From Diadophis punctatus similis (Eukaryota; Chordata; Lepidosauria; Squamata; Dipsadidae), in the NCBI GenBank assembly GCA_023053685.1, contig JALIGW010000003.1, positions 144,355,008 through 144,419,007 of the forward strand: a stretch of 64,000 bases of DNA, in the 5' to 3' direction. This document shows, in pieces, positions 45,315 to 58,223 of this stretch. A model generated the notes under the pieces. That model had not been told where the DNA came from. It saw only the letters and a list, made by a program, of their open reading frames with translations, and did no database searches. Both the position numbers and the translations under genes were made by a program. Position 1 is the first letter of the stretch. The number at the start of each line of letters is the position of its first letter.

Positions 45315-47690
45315 ATCTCTCTCTCTCTCTTTATCTATCATCTCTCTCTCGTTCATCTTTTGTGTAAATGAGCACCTCTACCTGTCAATGATCACTTGAT
45401 AACACTGTTCTTAGTGTGTGTGTATATGCATATTTTAGTGTGTGTATGTATGTATTTATGTACCATGTGTGCGTGTGTGCACACACACACAAACACAATA
45501 TACATATATACACATATATACATAAGTTGTGTTAATACACATAACATGGTTAAAATGGCAATATTATTATCTTTTGATAATGCAGCTGCAGCACTTTATA
45601 GGGTACCATGAAGCTGCCCATTAAAAAAAAATCATTGCCAGCCAGGATAAATTTTGACTATGGGCAATATGATCTGAGTGGGAAGTTGAGGAAAAAAAGG
45701 ATTAAATATGCACAAATGCAGTTCTATGTGCGCAGACTTCACATCATTTGGGAGTCAATTTAAGAGATAAAGGTCAAGCTCGAAGTAATAAGTGCTGTGA
45801 TCTCAGATGCTGAAATTGGGGAGTGGTACATGCAATACCACGTTCCATACCTTTGACACGAGGCTGGGCTGTAGCAGTTCTTTTTCTGTAGCAATTGCTA
45901 GAGTCAAGGCAAGCATTTGTAACACACTTAGAAGGTGTGATCTGTATTTCTGACCTGGAATAAATTGTGACAGGCATATAGTGTGCCAAGGCACTGAACT
46001 CTGTTCTGCTTCTCTGCCCTCATCTAACAATGATCATAACTGGCAATAGTATAGTGCAGACGTCACCATGTTTCATGTTTCGGGTGGGGGGAAAATACAG
46101 TAGCAAATTACAATTTCATCAAAACGGTGGTCGCAAGTTGAGGCAGAAAATACATCCTATTGTGTATTCTTCAAATGAAGAATCACATGCTTTGGTTGCA
46201 AGTTCATTCATGTATTTAGGTTGTTGGGTTTTTTTTTTCTTTCTTTTTCTTTTTGCAACTCCCAGCAGATAGCTGTGAGTGCAGCAAAGATATCTTTCAT
46301 TTGAGGCAATTGTTTGCGAAGAAGACATATACTAAATGCTAGGTCAAAAGGCCTGAGTGTTCCTCTAACCAATCTTCTACCTATTTCATGGCAACATAAT
46401 AATTCCTTCTCATCCAAGTTCTTTACTCCTGCAAGCTCTGTTTTCTCTTTCTGGATTCCAGACCAAACACTCTTGAAGGAATGGATTGTGGATGAAGAGT
46501 TAACTAGGACCAAGGTCTCTACTTCAGGTTTTTGGTTTTTTGGCAAAGAAGTTTGCTACACAACTTGGACAGAAGGGAGTGCAATTATTTCTGTCCTGAT
46601 ACAGATGGCCTTATCTGGAAATTTCCTCAGTTTATTTCACCAGATTTTTTTTTCTTCTGGTGCCACTTTCTTGTCACAAAACAATCCAAATTCCAACTGG
46701 AGTGCAGAAACTTTACACAGTTAATTGCCCGTATCTGATTCACACAGAAACAAGAGTGATATATGAGATTCCAAAATTAATCCAAGTTTTTTTAAAATTT
46801 GATCCTGCCTACTAAGTGTGTCTGTTGTAAAATAAAATGTTTAAAAATATGGAACTATAATCACTGTCCTCCATATATAGATTGTGTGTGTGTGTGTGTG
46901 TGTGTGTGTACATGTGCATACATATACTTAGATACACACAAATATAGAGAAGGGGAAGGAGAAAGAGAAAGAGAAGGAGAAGATACTGTATAATAGTAAT
47001 AGTGGTCCATTTCTGGCAAATTTCTGGCAAGAGGCATATACAGGTTTCTTTCAACAGAAATGGTGATATTTCAAATCCAAGGAATGAGGCCTTGAACTTC
47101 TCAGACTCCAGGCAGCCATTTTTGAACAAAGAAATTACAAAGCCTAACTCCATTGCAAAAAGGAACTAGAATTCCTTAAAATATTTAACATTGTTTCTGA
47201 TGGCCTGAGCAGAGATTTGGGTTTCTCATCAGCTTCCCCACATAAAAGTACTCATGTCACATTTAGCAACTTCTGTGCGAATGGATATTACCAAGAAAGT
47301 AATTACTATAACTTGTGCATTTCATTTTTCTCTAACCTTGCCACTTATTTTTCCCCTCACTGCTCTATCCATCTTGGGATAATACTTTATGCATTGGACC
47401 GAAAGTCTATTCTTTTTATGCTGTTTCAGGGAATTCCATGTTTATCATTTCATGTTCCTTGGTTACAACGTGCACAGCCATCTCCAAGCTTGTTGCCAAC
47501 AAAGGACTCATTCCAGGAACAATATTAGGTTATGCACAGCTTTCAATCATTTTACTCACTAATATTTAAAAACAGAATTGGCAACACTCAACAAAGCTCA
47601 GAGCTGTGCCTGGAAAGACTTCAAAGAAACTAGTTCCATTATAAAAGTTTGTTACAGTATATAACTCCAGACAGACCAAGTTCTGGATTG
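45315..47690. other. Unique sequence, no gene seen
   Basis: Contains scattered TG/CA repeats (45415-45490, and a clean TG tract at 46884-46908). Open frames of up to 136 codons (46314-46724) lack recognisable domains. Confidence 0.4.
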
Positions 47691-47697
47691 TATATTA

Positions 47698-48312
47698 CAG
47701 TGATGGCGAACCTATGGCACGCGTGCCACAGGTGGCACGCAGAGCCATATCTGAGGGCACGCGAGGCGTTGCCCTATATCAGCTCCAGCATGCATGTACA
47801 CGCTGGCCAGCTGATTTTCAGCCTGATTTTCGGCCATTTTCGCTCTCCCCAGGAAAACCTCCTGAAGCCTGGGGACGGTGAAAAACGGCCCAACCGGAAG
47901 TTCACTTGTGTCCCCAGCCTCCTTTCCACTGTCAGAGGTCTTCAGGAACTTCTTTGGCTTTGGACAGTTGTAGCCAGGCCTCCCAAACCTCGGCCCATTT
48001 CTTCTGCAGCTGGCAAGGCTTTTCTGAAGGCCTCTGCAGCCGATAACAGAGCTCCAGATCGATCCGGAGCTCTGTTATCGGCTAGAGAGGCTCTGCAGCT
48101 GATAACAGAGCTCCGGATCGATCTGAGGGCACGCGAGCCACTGAACCCAGCTTCAGTGAGGCCTGTGCGCATGCGCGGGGGGGGGCAGCGCGGGGGTTGT
48201 GTGCATGCACGGAGGGAGGGCATTGCATTATGGGTGTGGGCATCTATGTGCATGCTATCACACGTGCACGCACCCTTTTGGCACCCGAGCCAAAAAAGGT
48301 TCGCCATCACTG
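47698..48312. mobile_element. hAT-type element (CAGTGATGGCGAACC ends), longest copy
   Basis: Starts CAGTGATGGCGAACCTATGG and ends AAGGTTCGCCATCACTG. Flanks gtatatta and gtatattg match at 7 of 8. Contains an internal hairpin at 48039-48082 and a partial direct repeat of it at about 48093-48125. The 258-codon open frame over it is not a transposase: no catalytic or dimerisation motif is recognisable. Confidence 0.93.
48166..48177. promoter_or_regulatory. TGCGCATGCGCG (NRF1-like)
   Basis: Matches the NRF1 consensus YGCGCAYGCGCR except for the final G in place of A/G-compatible purine order; inside the hAT element at 47698-48312. Confidence 0.45.
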
Positions 48313-48320
48313 GTATATTG

Positions 48321-51300
48321 TATCTGAAAGACATTGAGATCCTACCACTGTCAGGCATGAAAACCATGCCTGAAGATCCAATGCCCAAGATGGTTTCCAG
48401 GCCTGACAACCACAAGGGAAAGTGAGGTGGTGTTGGAGATGGCCACATGTTTTACCAAAGCTTCTACCCTGCTCTACTCTAATCTACTTTTCCCTTCTGT
48501 GATTGAGGAGATTGCTGTGTTTGCTGTCAGTACTGAAATAAGATTTATCTGGACAGTTTTTATACTCTGAATAAACAGCCATGGCCTTGCTGACCATTGG
48601 GAAAAGTCTTGGTTTGGACTGCTTTAAATCAATGAATTTCACTTTCACTCTCTATTTAATTTTCTCCTTATATAGTCTGCCCTGGCCTAGTCTTTTTTCC
48701 CCTTGGAAGGAGAGGATTCATTCAAATAAAGGCTACTCTTAACCCTATTCTCACAACCCTCCAAATGCAGAGGAATATTCCCACTTACTGCACTAAAAAA
48801 ATACAATTCAGAAAATCTAAACACTACACATATATGTGAATCCTTTGTTCTGAACAAATATATTGCAACATCTGTACTTTGTGCTTTCTATTGATGGTAA
48901 AGTCCATGCGTGGGTTTTTTTTGGACATTCAGCTGGATTTCTGATTTATCTGTTTTCTTTTAAGTTCTTATGCTCTAAAGATAACAATACATGTGAATCT
49001 GGCTTGTTGAAAAATCCCAGTCCAATTAGCATTATCTGTTAAGGGCAAGAACTCTGACTCCTGCATTGAGCAGTGTAAATAGTGGGCAGCTGGAAATTTG
49101 CCCACCTATCCAGAAAGATACCAAGGAAGTTAAGTAACAAAAAAGTGAACATTCTAAGCTGAAGACTGGAAGAAGGATTCTCAGAGACCAACCCTAGTTA
49201 CTTTGTCTTCTAGTAAGTGAATGCAAATTGACATACCTCCATGGCAGCCATTTTGTGACCATGCCTACCACATTCTACAAAATCCAGGATATTTCCATGG
49301 GTTCAAAATTTTTACCTGTGCTCTGTGTAGAGCTCCTGTTCATAAAACTGCAAAGGCAAAAGGTTGTCTGCAAACTTTATAAGGAATAACATGATTAAAT
49401 GTAGACCTGGAACTGAATCTGGGTTTAACCAGATGTCTTCTTTTTCCTCTCCAGCATGTTTTTTTTTAGAATGCCTGAATGGAACTTAATGGAGCCTGAC
49501 TTTGGATTCTTCTGGAAAGTTCTGATTCTGGTGTTCATATTCATTCTGGCTTTGAATGTGGAAATCTGAAATGCTTCATTTTCAGAACAGAAAGGGGAAA
49601 TCGATATTTTTAATAGCTTGACCACTCATTCTAGTTCATTACCTCTTTATATATGGTGCTTCAAGTGTATATTCCCTTACATGATCCCTGATAAACATTT
49701 GCTTCAAAAGGGCCTCATCAGTTCCTACTACTTTACTTGCCTGTCAAGATCTTTTCTAACCAGATTTGAAAATGGGTTACTTTTGAAATAGAAAAAAAGT
49801 GTTAAAAATGCTGCTTTTTAAACAGTGGTTAAGACTGCAACTGAGCAATTAGAGCATGCAGTAATCACATAATTACAGTTTCATGAGGATTTGGGTGCAC
49901 ACAGGCCTCTTATGCATTTATGGCAACTCGATTGACAAGAGAGACCATGATGGCTCTAAAGGGTCAATAAAACACGTGCCTTGAAGGATTTAAACAATAT
50001 ACAGTAATGGCTTCTTTGGAGCTGTTATGGTCTATTGGGTCAATAATAATCCACTTTTTAAAGAGTGCCAAAATATGAATTTACGCAGCTGGCCACACTG
50101 TCTTCTGATCTATCAGATAAATGATATGAATTATCAACATTAGTGCCCATGCTGCCCTGTTCACCCAGTGATTTGAGCATACAGAGGACAGTGGAAAAAT
50201 TGCAATATATTTATATATACTGGTATATATATATGGACTGATCCTATGAAGATTTATAAAATATTCACATTAATTTTATAGTTAGGCATGGGTATTTCTC
50301 TTCCATTTAGTGCTAATTTTAAAAAAGACTTTCTGAATTTCGCTTCCATTTTTAATTATTGCAGGGCAAACGTAATGTGGATTTTGTTCAAAGTTTAATA
50401 TTTCCCTTCAAACCACTTTCTTTAAATATCCTTTAATTCAATGCTGTAATTGATATTTTTTTTAAAAAAACAACAACCCTTACTCATATAGATGTATACT
50501 CTGTGTCATTTTATTTAAATGAAAAAGTTTAAGAAAATCAGTGAATGAACACTTGTGAATGAACACTTGGATGGATGGCCTAAATATTATTTTCTTCTTT
50601 TTCCAATGTAAAAGTAACTAGATTACCATTTCAATGTTCAGCATTTCTGTGCTCAGCAACCACTTTTAAAAATGAGGACTAGAATGACTCAAATATGTAG
50701 CATCGTTTCTGGAACATTCCATGGCCTGATCCGCCCAAGTTGATGGGAGCTGATCATTTGATTATCCACTATCATGACCTAAAAATGCTTGTCTTAGTTC
50801 TTTCAAGTGAACATCACAATAAAAATCACCCAGGGCTATTTAATATCACTGGATTTGATTTCAGTGTATGGATTTCATTATGCAGTCTGGAGAACTGGGA
50901 TAATGAACTTAGGTGTAGTTTTCAATAGCCCCTTATGTGAGGTGCAGTTTTTCAGCAGATACTGGGTTGTAAGATTGTGCCAAGTTGAATCACTGTGTTA
51001 TGAGAAAAATAATTAACATACTTGCTGAAGCCCTAAGCAGCATGTGTCATCTTCATATCATTTACTGGTCTCCCTTGCACCATTCCAATACTTGTTGCTT
51101 AAATGTCATAAAAGAGATTTCCTTGAATTCTCTTGATGAATCTATGATCACAGCTAGTTCCTGAATAAGACCAATGACTCATTCAGAAATGAGTCATTGA
51201 GCACAAATTTCAGTACCTGAGTAAGCAAAGCCATAGATGTTTTGAGGGCAAATTTCAAATTCTTGCCCAGATAGCATATACTCACATACTTTCCTGAAGT

Positions 51301-52679
51301 TCCCCAAAATACAATAAACATTCTGCTCCCCTGCCCCCAGTCTACTGGACATCTGATTCAAAACAATGCAGACATCCCAACTTGCTTTTCATTTCCTCTT
51401 ATTTTAACAAAAGAACGCGGCATTTTGCATTTTAGCATTGCGGTGGTGTATGGAATGCATTCAGAAAAAGCAAGCCCTCTGCACATATCAATCTATTGTG
51501 TGGGGGAAATGGAGCTTGCTAGACTGCGCCCATTAAGGATAGTAGCTAGCAGAACACCAATCTTGACTTATTCCACAGAGATCACAGAAAGGGCTGACAA
51601 TAAAGAGCAGTGGCATCCACCTCCAGGATCTCAGACTTGGCCGTATCTGTTGTTTAGTGACTATCTTCCATCTACAGTATTGACTTGTTTATCAGGCTGC
51701 AGGTGTCTCTATCCGTCCATCTTGAACGGCTATCTTGCAGAAGATTAAACATTGCTGCCTCCTCCTTGTGATTTTCAGTCTTCGTGTCACCCCAATTTCA
51801 AAGAAACTCCGATGGTGCACGTTTAGCTTACAGAAGTCCAATGGCTTATCTTGCTAAAGCAGGTGATTTAGGCCATATTTCCCTTGTTACTGTTCCAAGA
51901 TATCACTACCTACTGCTTTTAGACTTTGAAATAGTTCCAAGGGCATTTTCCCCCTGGTTGCTTTCTCTGTGTAGCTTCCCATTTCTTTGCTGTGGGGAAG
52001 GGGAAGGAAAGAAGGAAAGGAAAAGGAAAAGGAAAAGAACTGAGCTTTGGCTAATAAGCTTGTCCATTGGTGCCTATGGGAAGGGGAAATGACATCACAA
52101 GTGTCATGACATTATCCCACAAACTGCATATTTCATGTCATTCTCATGATGGATTATACCAGAGGCCAATGTCATGTTGTCATTTTCAAAGACTTATCCA
52201 GATAGCACAACCTGGCTTTGTTAGTTCTGAAAATGAAAGCAGTGAATCTATAAATGGCATTGTTCCTAATGTCTTCCTCGTTGTCCTAATGACCTTCTTT
52301 GTGAATTACAATAATCACAGCAAGCCAGCTAACTGAAGGGGGTTCAGCTGAATATACACTACTTCAGATATATTGGTTACCTTAAGAAGACATGGCTAAT
52401 TAAGCACAGTGGGAAAATTAGCATTTCTCGGTTTGGCAAAAATTTGCAAGAAACAATTCGTTGCCTCAAATAGGAAACCCCACCCCCCACCTTTTTATTT
52501 TCAGGAGAAAATAAAATACTGAAGAATAATCAGAGCTGCAAACACCAACCAGGCTCACTCAGACCACTGAGTTGAGTGATTATTGGAGGGAAAAAGAAAA
52601 AATTGACTAATAAGAAGAATTGAAGGCAGCTGCTTCTTATTCAGTTCCACTTAAGAAAGGTTGCAAATATGGTTTATAT
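48321..52679. other. Long unique stretch, no gene seen
   Basis: About 4.3 kb, AT-rich, without an interspersed repeat that I recognise and without a coding domain. This is the longest repeat-poor stretch after 9.5 kb, so regulatory conservation is possible but not visible from sequence alone. Confidence 0.5.
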
Positions 52680-52810
52680 CAGTGGTTTCTCAACCTCAGC
52701 AATTTTACACGTGAACTTCAGCTCCTAGATTTCCACAACCAACGGCTGGCTGTGGAACTCTGGGAGTTGAAGTCCACACATTTTAAAGTTGCCACCGTTG
52801 AGATACAGTG
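52680..52810. mobile_element. Palindromic hAT-type MITE (CAGTGGTTTCTCAACC end)
   Basis: Starts CAGTGGTTTCTCAACCTCAG; ends gccaccgttgagatacagtg. Arms with acttcagctcctaga and ctgggagttgaagt face each other. Flanks gtttatat and gtttacat match at 7 of 8. Confidence 0.8.
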
Positions 52811-52910
52811 GTTTACATTGACATGTTAAAGGTTGAAGATTCCTAACCAGAAATGTAGTTGTATGGAGGAAGACTTCTCATACTGTAAGAGTTTCTTTGT
52901 TATGGAGTAC

Positions 52911-53222
52911 CAGGGGTGGGTTCCTGCTGGTACGCTCTTACCTGTTGGTCACCGCAGAGCCGAAGAAGCCGGTGGCGTTCGTGGCGTGGGGCTTCCCCCG
53001 ACCGCTTTCCCCCGACCGCCTGGACGCCGCCATTTGCGTTCTTTTGCCCTCTGTGCAAGCAGAACGCTTTGCGCATGTGCAAAGGGCAAGAGAACGCAAA
53101 TGGCGGCATCTAGGCGGGCGGGGGAAAGTGGGATGGGGAAGCCCCATGCCATGAATGCCACCGGCTTCTTCAGTTCTGCGGCGACCAACAGGTAAGAGCG
53201 TACCAGCAGGAACCCACCTCTG
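52911..53222. mobile_element. Foldback hAT-type MITE (CAGGGGTGGGTTCC ends)
   Basis: Ends CAGGGGTGGGTTCCTGCTGG and CCAGCAGGAACCCACCTCTG. The two 150-bp arms are near-complete reverse complements over the whole length (tacgctcttacctgttggtc against gaccaacaggtaagagcgta), so overlapping open frames occur in all six frames. The octamer flanks are imperfect (tggagtac / gagtagac). Confidence 0.9.
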
Positions 53223-53229
53223 GAGTAGA

Positions 53230-53688
53230 CCTATATGTCAGTACCACTAAGACTTAAAATTCACATAACAATAACTGATGGATGACAAACGATTCAGGTT
53301 TAGCTACCTGTGATATTTTAAGTAATACGTTCTCTATATCCACCCCAGTCCAAGAAATGTGTGTGGAATTAACCCCATGCAAGTAGCTGGCCTGATTCAT
53401 AATCTGGAGCGCTGGGAGACATAGTTTTAGCCCTTGGTCCTAGACTAATTCGAGTGGGTCCAGTGATTTGAAAGCAATGTCAATGTAATTTTATAGAAAA
53501 GGCTTTTACTGTGTCTGGATGCCCCACAACAGAATTTAATTGCTCAAAGGAATGTCTATAAGCAACCGTGCTGAGAAATAGCACCAGCCTTACAATCTAC
53601 GTGACAACCTATATAACAGGTATTGCTTGATCTTTCAAGCAGGCGAAATCATTCCTTTGGAGTCAGAGCTATTCTAGTATTGGGTATA
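53230..53688. other. Unique sequence, no gene seen
   Basis: No domain or repeat family recognised. Confidence 0.4.
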
Positions 53689-54134
53689 CAAGTAGTCCTT
53701 GAGTTACAACAGTTCACTTAGTGATGGTTCAAAGTTACAAAGGCAATGAAAAAAGGGACTTATGACCATTTTTCACACTTACGACCATGTGCAGCATCCC
53801 CATGGTCATGTGATCAAAATCCAGATGCTTGGGAACTGACTCACATTTATGACTGTTGCAGTGTCCAGGGGTTATGGTGATCCCCCTTTGTTAGTTTTTT
53901 AGTTTACTTTATTGTCATTGCACCTCGCACAATGAAATTGTGACCTTCTGACAAGCAAAGTCAATGGGAAAACCAGATTGACTTAACCACCATGTTACTA
54001 ATCTAACAACTGCAGTGATTCACTTAACAACTGTGGCAAGAGAGGTCATAAAATGGAGCAAAAATCACTTAAATGTCTTACTTAGCGACAAAAATTGTTG
54101 GGCTCAGTTGTGGTTGTAAGTTGAGGACTACCTG
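53689..54134. mobile_element. TA-MITE (CAGGTAGTCC family) with a small insert
   Basis: TA flanks; ends CAAGTAGTCCTTGAGTTACA and agttgaggactacctg. About 50 bp of foreign sequence (tttattgtcattgcacctcg) sit at about 53888-53939, resembling a LINE 3' tail fragment. Confidence 0.87.
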
Positions 54135-54139
54135 TACTT

Positions 54140-55397
54140 GTGCACAGGAGGATCCTGGAATCTGAGCCAGATCTGTGGCAATCTGTGACTTGAGTTTTGT
54201 GACTAGGCAACTGTTTACATTGCATGCTTCATTTGCAAGACATTACGTTCCATTTCTGAGCATAAAGCATTGTGAGGTTCCATGGGGTTTATAGCATTTA
54301 ACTGTCAGATAAGACAGCTCAGCTCAAGCTGAGCAATGCTGTAAATTCAATTTAGATTCCTAATAAAGTTAGAGTTTAAACATGAATGGGTGTCCAGGGA
54401 ATGAGTGGGGACTGTGGTCGGGGGTGGGAAGTCATGAAGGCTATAGGAAAAATCGGAGCAATCAATTTGTTTGGTTCTTAAAGTACGTTGAGTCAAGAAT
54501 ATTGTTGCTGCCCTTGCATTGCCTTGGGGAATTTGCTTGCCAAAACCTTTAATTTTTTTTTAAAGGGGAAGGGGGAATGATTCATCATCCATGCATGCCT
54601 GATTGATTTGGCTTAGGAGAGAAATTAGGGGTCATACAAACATATTTTAGTTCTAAGAAAGGCATTCCGAGAATACAGTAACTTAACCAGTAGATCTTTT
54701 TGGCCGTGCGTTGCCGTTCAGCATTCACTTAGTTTTCATTTAACGCACATTTGCTACGTGTGTTATTGCTCCAATCAATGTGGATTGATTGAAGAACATT
54801 TCCTCAGCTCTACATGGATTCAATAACATTATACACAAAGGGATGGCTTTGACCTATAAGGGCTTTCATATTCTGGTATGAAGGTAAGTGAAAGATGAAC
54901 TTGGAATACCAGCTTTTTGTGAAAGTGAGAGGGAGTTAGAAGTCGGGAAAGAAATATCTGGTGGTGACTTTTGCGTGCTCAGGTAGATTTGTCTGGTGTT
55001 TGATAATATTTTGGCACAAAACACTTTCATTTTCTACGTACCTTAAATCTAGGGTGGGTTCCCCCCTCCTTTTTAAATATTTGCTGATTATTCTCATTGT
55101 CAATACCCTCTCATAATCAACAGCAATATCACAAACAGTTTCAGTTCCTTTCTTGCCTTTTCGTTCATATTGGAAACTATTGGATCAAGGGATTCAAAGT
55201 TCCAGAATTTTAAACCTGTTAAACCACTGTAATATCAATGATGGATTTGTAGCTAGTTATATTTTTTTTCACATTGCTTTCTGAGAAATGCCTTCTAGAT
55301 TGAATTTTATCTGTTTTGAAGATGTCCTTAATATTTTCTTTTTTACTGGCATGATCATCAATATCTTAACACTTTTGAATGGTTTGAATGGTAAATT
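54140..55397. other. Unique sequence, no gene seen
   Basis: AT-rich, no domain or repeat family recognised. Confidence 0.45.
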
Positions 55398-55797
55398 CAG
55401 GTAATCTTTGACTTACAAGAGTTCATTTAGTGACAACAGTTCAAAGTTACAACAGTACTGGAAAAAATTATTTATGACCATTTTTCACAGTTATGACCGT
55501 TGCAGCTCCCCCATTTTGGTCACATGATCAAAATTCAGATGCTTGGCAACTGGTTCATATTTATGATGGTCCCAGTGTCTCAGGGTCACGTGATCCCCTT
55601 TTGCAACCTTCTGACAAGCAAAGTCAATGAGGAAGCCAGATTCATTTAACAACCGTTTTACTCACTTAACAATTGCAATGATTCGCTTAACAACAGTGGC
55701 AAGAAAAGTCACAAAATGGGGCAAACTCACTTAACAAATGTTTCACTTAGCAACATACATTTTGGGCTCAATTATGGTCTTAAGTCAAGGACTATCA
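55398..55797. mobile_element. TA-MITE (CAGGTAGTCC family), diverged copy
   Basis: Starts CAGGTAATCTTTGACTTACA, contains aagcaaagtcaatgaggaagc and aagaaaagtcacaaaatggg, and ends near taagtcaaggactatcac. The right end is eroded. Confidence 0.82.
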
Positions 55798-56302
55798 CAT
55801 TATATCATATGAAGATAATAACATTATTACATAGATAATATTTTTTTAAAAAAAATCCTGAAAATAAGAAATTTGAAAACGAATATATAAAGGATATCTC
55901 CCTTTAAGAACTTTGTTTCATGCATATATACTTTCAGTAACTGGGATTGTGTATTAGAAAAAAGCATTGTTATTCAGGCTGACTTGGTGAATTCATTAGG
56001 TGTTCTCTCATCAGTAAGAAAATCTCAAATATTTCTTAGTACATGTGAATGATATAATTACATAAACTGTTCTAAGACCTTTAGGCAATATTTGTCATGA
56101 TAGACCGTGATGGTGAGCACTGGTGTGTAAAAGGAATGTGTGAAAATCATTTCTCCATGAGGCAGGGGAGGGGGCGGCCAAGATTATCAATGTATACTTC
56201 AAATCATTGGAGACGTTGAATCCTCTTTATCCTTATGGAGCCAGAAATAGAAAAGAAAGAAATGGATAATGTCTACTCCATGTAGGTCCACTCAGAAGTA
56301 CA

Positions 56303-56915
56303 TTAATGGCTTGTTTCAGGGGAACCAGAATTGTTCTTACTGATCTAAAGTACTGTGGGAAGTACACCCCAAAAGGACAGTGCCAAAAACCTCACAGCAT
56401 CGGAAACCTCAGAAAACTGCCAAGAGAAGACAGCCCTTCCCCCTTTAAGAAAACCAAGAAGCACCAGCTGAAAGGAAAACTCAGCAGCTCTGCTAATGGC
56501 TGTTACAAAAGTAACAGAAAAACTTAAGGAGAGCCATTAAAATAAGGGGAATCAGGCTAAAATAAACTCTCCAAGGTAAACCAAAACCCATTCTTCCTGC
56601 CTTAGGACAGGAAAAATAAAAGACCAGGGACCAAGATTAATCCAGTAAAACAGGAAAACAAAACCTAGGGCAATCAGAAACAATAAAAACCCATCAAGCT
56701 GCAGGAGCTTCAAAGGGGAATTAAGCATAAAAGGCTCAGATTCACACTTCCAAGCTGCTTGCAAGCCAGGAACGCTCAAGCTGTGTCACTTTTTGCTTCT
56801 TGCCTTCCTACATTAAAAGAATTCCACTTTCTGGCAGCTGGCTTCTGCATCCATTTCTTCTCAGCGTCTGTGGTGTGTCCCATCTGGGGACGAATCGGGG
56901 AAATTTCTTCCAACA
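56303..56915 (+). mobile_element. Candidate solo LTR
   Basis: A 613-bp unit bounded by gtaca on both sides (56298-56302, 56916-56920), ending ...ttccaaca. It has a TATA-like cataaaag at 56726-56733 and an attaaa signal at about 56813-56818, followed by a ggcttctgcatccatttctt and ggacgaatcggggaaa end section. Order U3-TATA-R-polyA-U5 is consistent with an LTR. The left border is uncertain because it does not start with TG at the duplicated site. No internal retroviral sequence is nearby. Confidence 0.5.
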
Positions 56916-56920
56916 GTACA

Positions 56921-57560
56921 TAAACCTTTCAAGGATGATGTGGTACCTAGAAAAAAAAGGTATCTAAATTATGCACCCAAATCTAATTGCCCTTTTGGAT
57001 TCTGATATGGATTTTCTTCTGATCTGTTGTCATCTCCATAAAAATAAACCCAATTTTTTGTTCAATCATATACATATACATATACATATACACATAGAGG
57101 TCTCCTATGCCTTCCTATGTTGTAGTATATTTATATAAACTATTTGACAAAGAATGACTCACTGACTAGCTAACAAATAAAATAAACTATCAAATAATTT
57201 AAAGACACATTTAAAAAACATTGATACAACACAATGCATTTATTTTATCATACCAATCTAATTAAACCTGCCTATCTGAAGGCAGATTTGATTATCTGCC
57301 AAAGATATGATTGAATAAAAACATCATTGTTTATTGGCAGATGGATAACACTTAGAGAGGTTCTGATCTTTGAAGTGAGGTATGATATTAATCAGGAAAT
57401 CAGAAAAGGGGGAATTCATATTTTTTTTAAAAAAATGAAGAACCTAGTAAGAAGAAAGAGAGGAATTCTTTGAGGAAGACAAGAAAACTGAACCAAAATA
57501 TAAAGTGTCTTTCAAACTGAGCTTCTTCCACATTATTTATTTACTTATTTATTTCATGGA
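56921..57560. other. Unique AT-rich sequence, no gene seen
   Basis: No domain recognised; short tacata repeats near 57070-57090. Confidence 0.4.
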
Positions 57561-57569
57561 CATATCCAT

Positions 57570-57572
57570 GTT

Positions 57573-57634
<62 letters not shown>

Positions 57635-57801
57635 TTCCTTCCTTCCTTCCTTCCTTCCTTCCTTCCTTCCTTCCTTCCTTCCATACCTTCCTTCCTTCCT
57701 TCCATACCTTCCTTCCTTCCTTCCTTCTTTCCATCTTTCCTTCTTTCCTTCTTTTTTCTTTCCTTCTTCCTTTCTTCCTTTCTTCCTTTCTTCCTTTCTT
57801 T
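57570..57801. repeat. (TTTC)n/(TTCC)n pyrimidine tract
   Basis: TTTC units change to TTCC units, with cataccttcc and catctttcc interruptions. Open frames over it are simple repeats. Confidence 0.97.
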
Positions 57802-58102
57802 GATTTATTTATGCTCCTAGACCAAAGTTCCATACAGTACAATATAGCAAAACATATGAGTAAAACTATAATATTAAAATTGTCAAATAAATAGTTAATA
57901 GTCTTCTAACATGAAAGTGATCTATCAAATCCTATTGAAACTCTCCTGGCAGCCATCATGATTGCACAAAATTTTGCAACTTTTGAAAAGTTTTCTAGGA
58001 AACTAGCCACTAAGAGAAATACCGCTGTCTTTTTTATAGAGCAATTTGATCACTTGACAAAGGTACAGTAGAAGGGATATTCCTTCAAAGGAACATCTAT
58101 GA

Positions 58103-58223
58103 CACTATTTCTCAAACTCAGCTTTAAGATGTGTGGATTGCAATTCCCAGAATTCCCCAGCCGGCTATTGTGAAATTCAATGAAGTTCACATATCTTAAA
58201 ATTGCCGAGGTTGAGAAGCACTG
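58103..58223. mobile_element. Palindromic hAT-type MITE (CAnTnTTTCTCAA family)
   Basis: Starts cactatttctcaaactcagc and ends gccgaggttgagaagcactg, with facing ttaagatgtgtgga / ttcacatatcttaa arms. Flanks atctatga and ttgtatga match at 6 of 8. Confidence 0.75.

Noticed and set aside
46314..46724. 136-codon plus-strand open frame
   Set aside because: No domain or homology cue, and a minus-strand frame of similar length overlaps it. Consistent with chance.
47649..48425. 258-codon open frame that might be a hAT transposase
   Set aside because: It coincides with a MITE and an internal hairpin; no BED finger, DDE or dimerisation motif is recognisable, and the opposite strand is also open.
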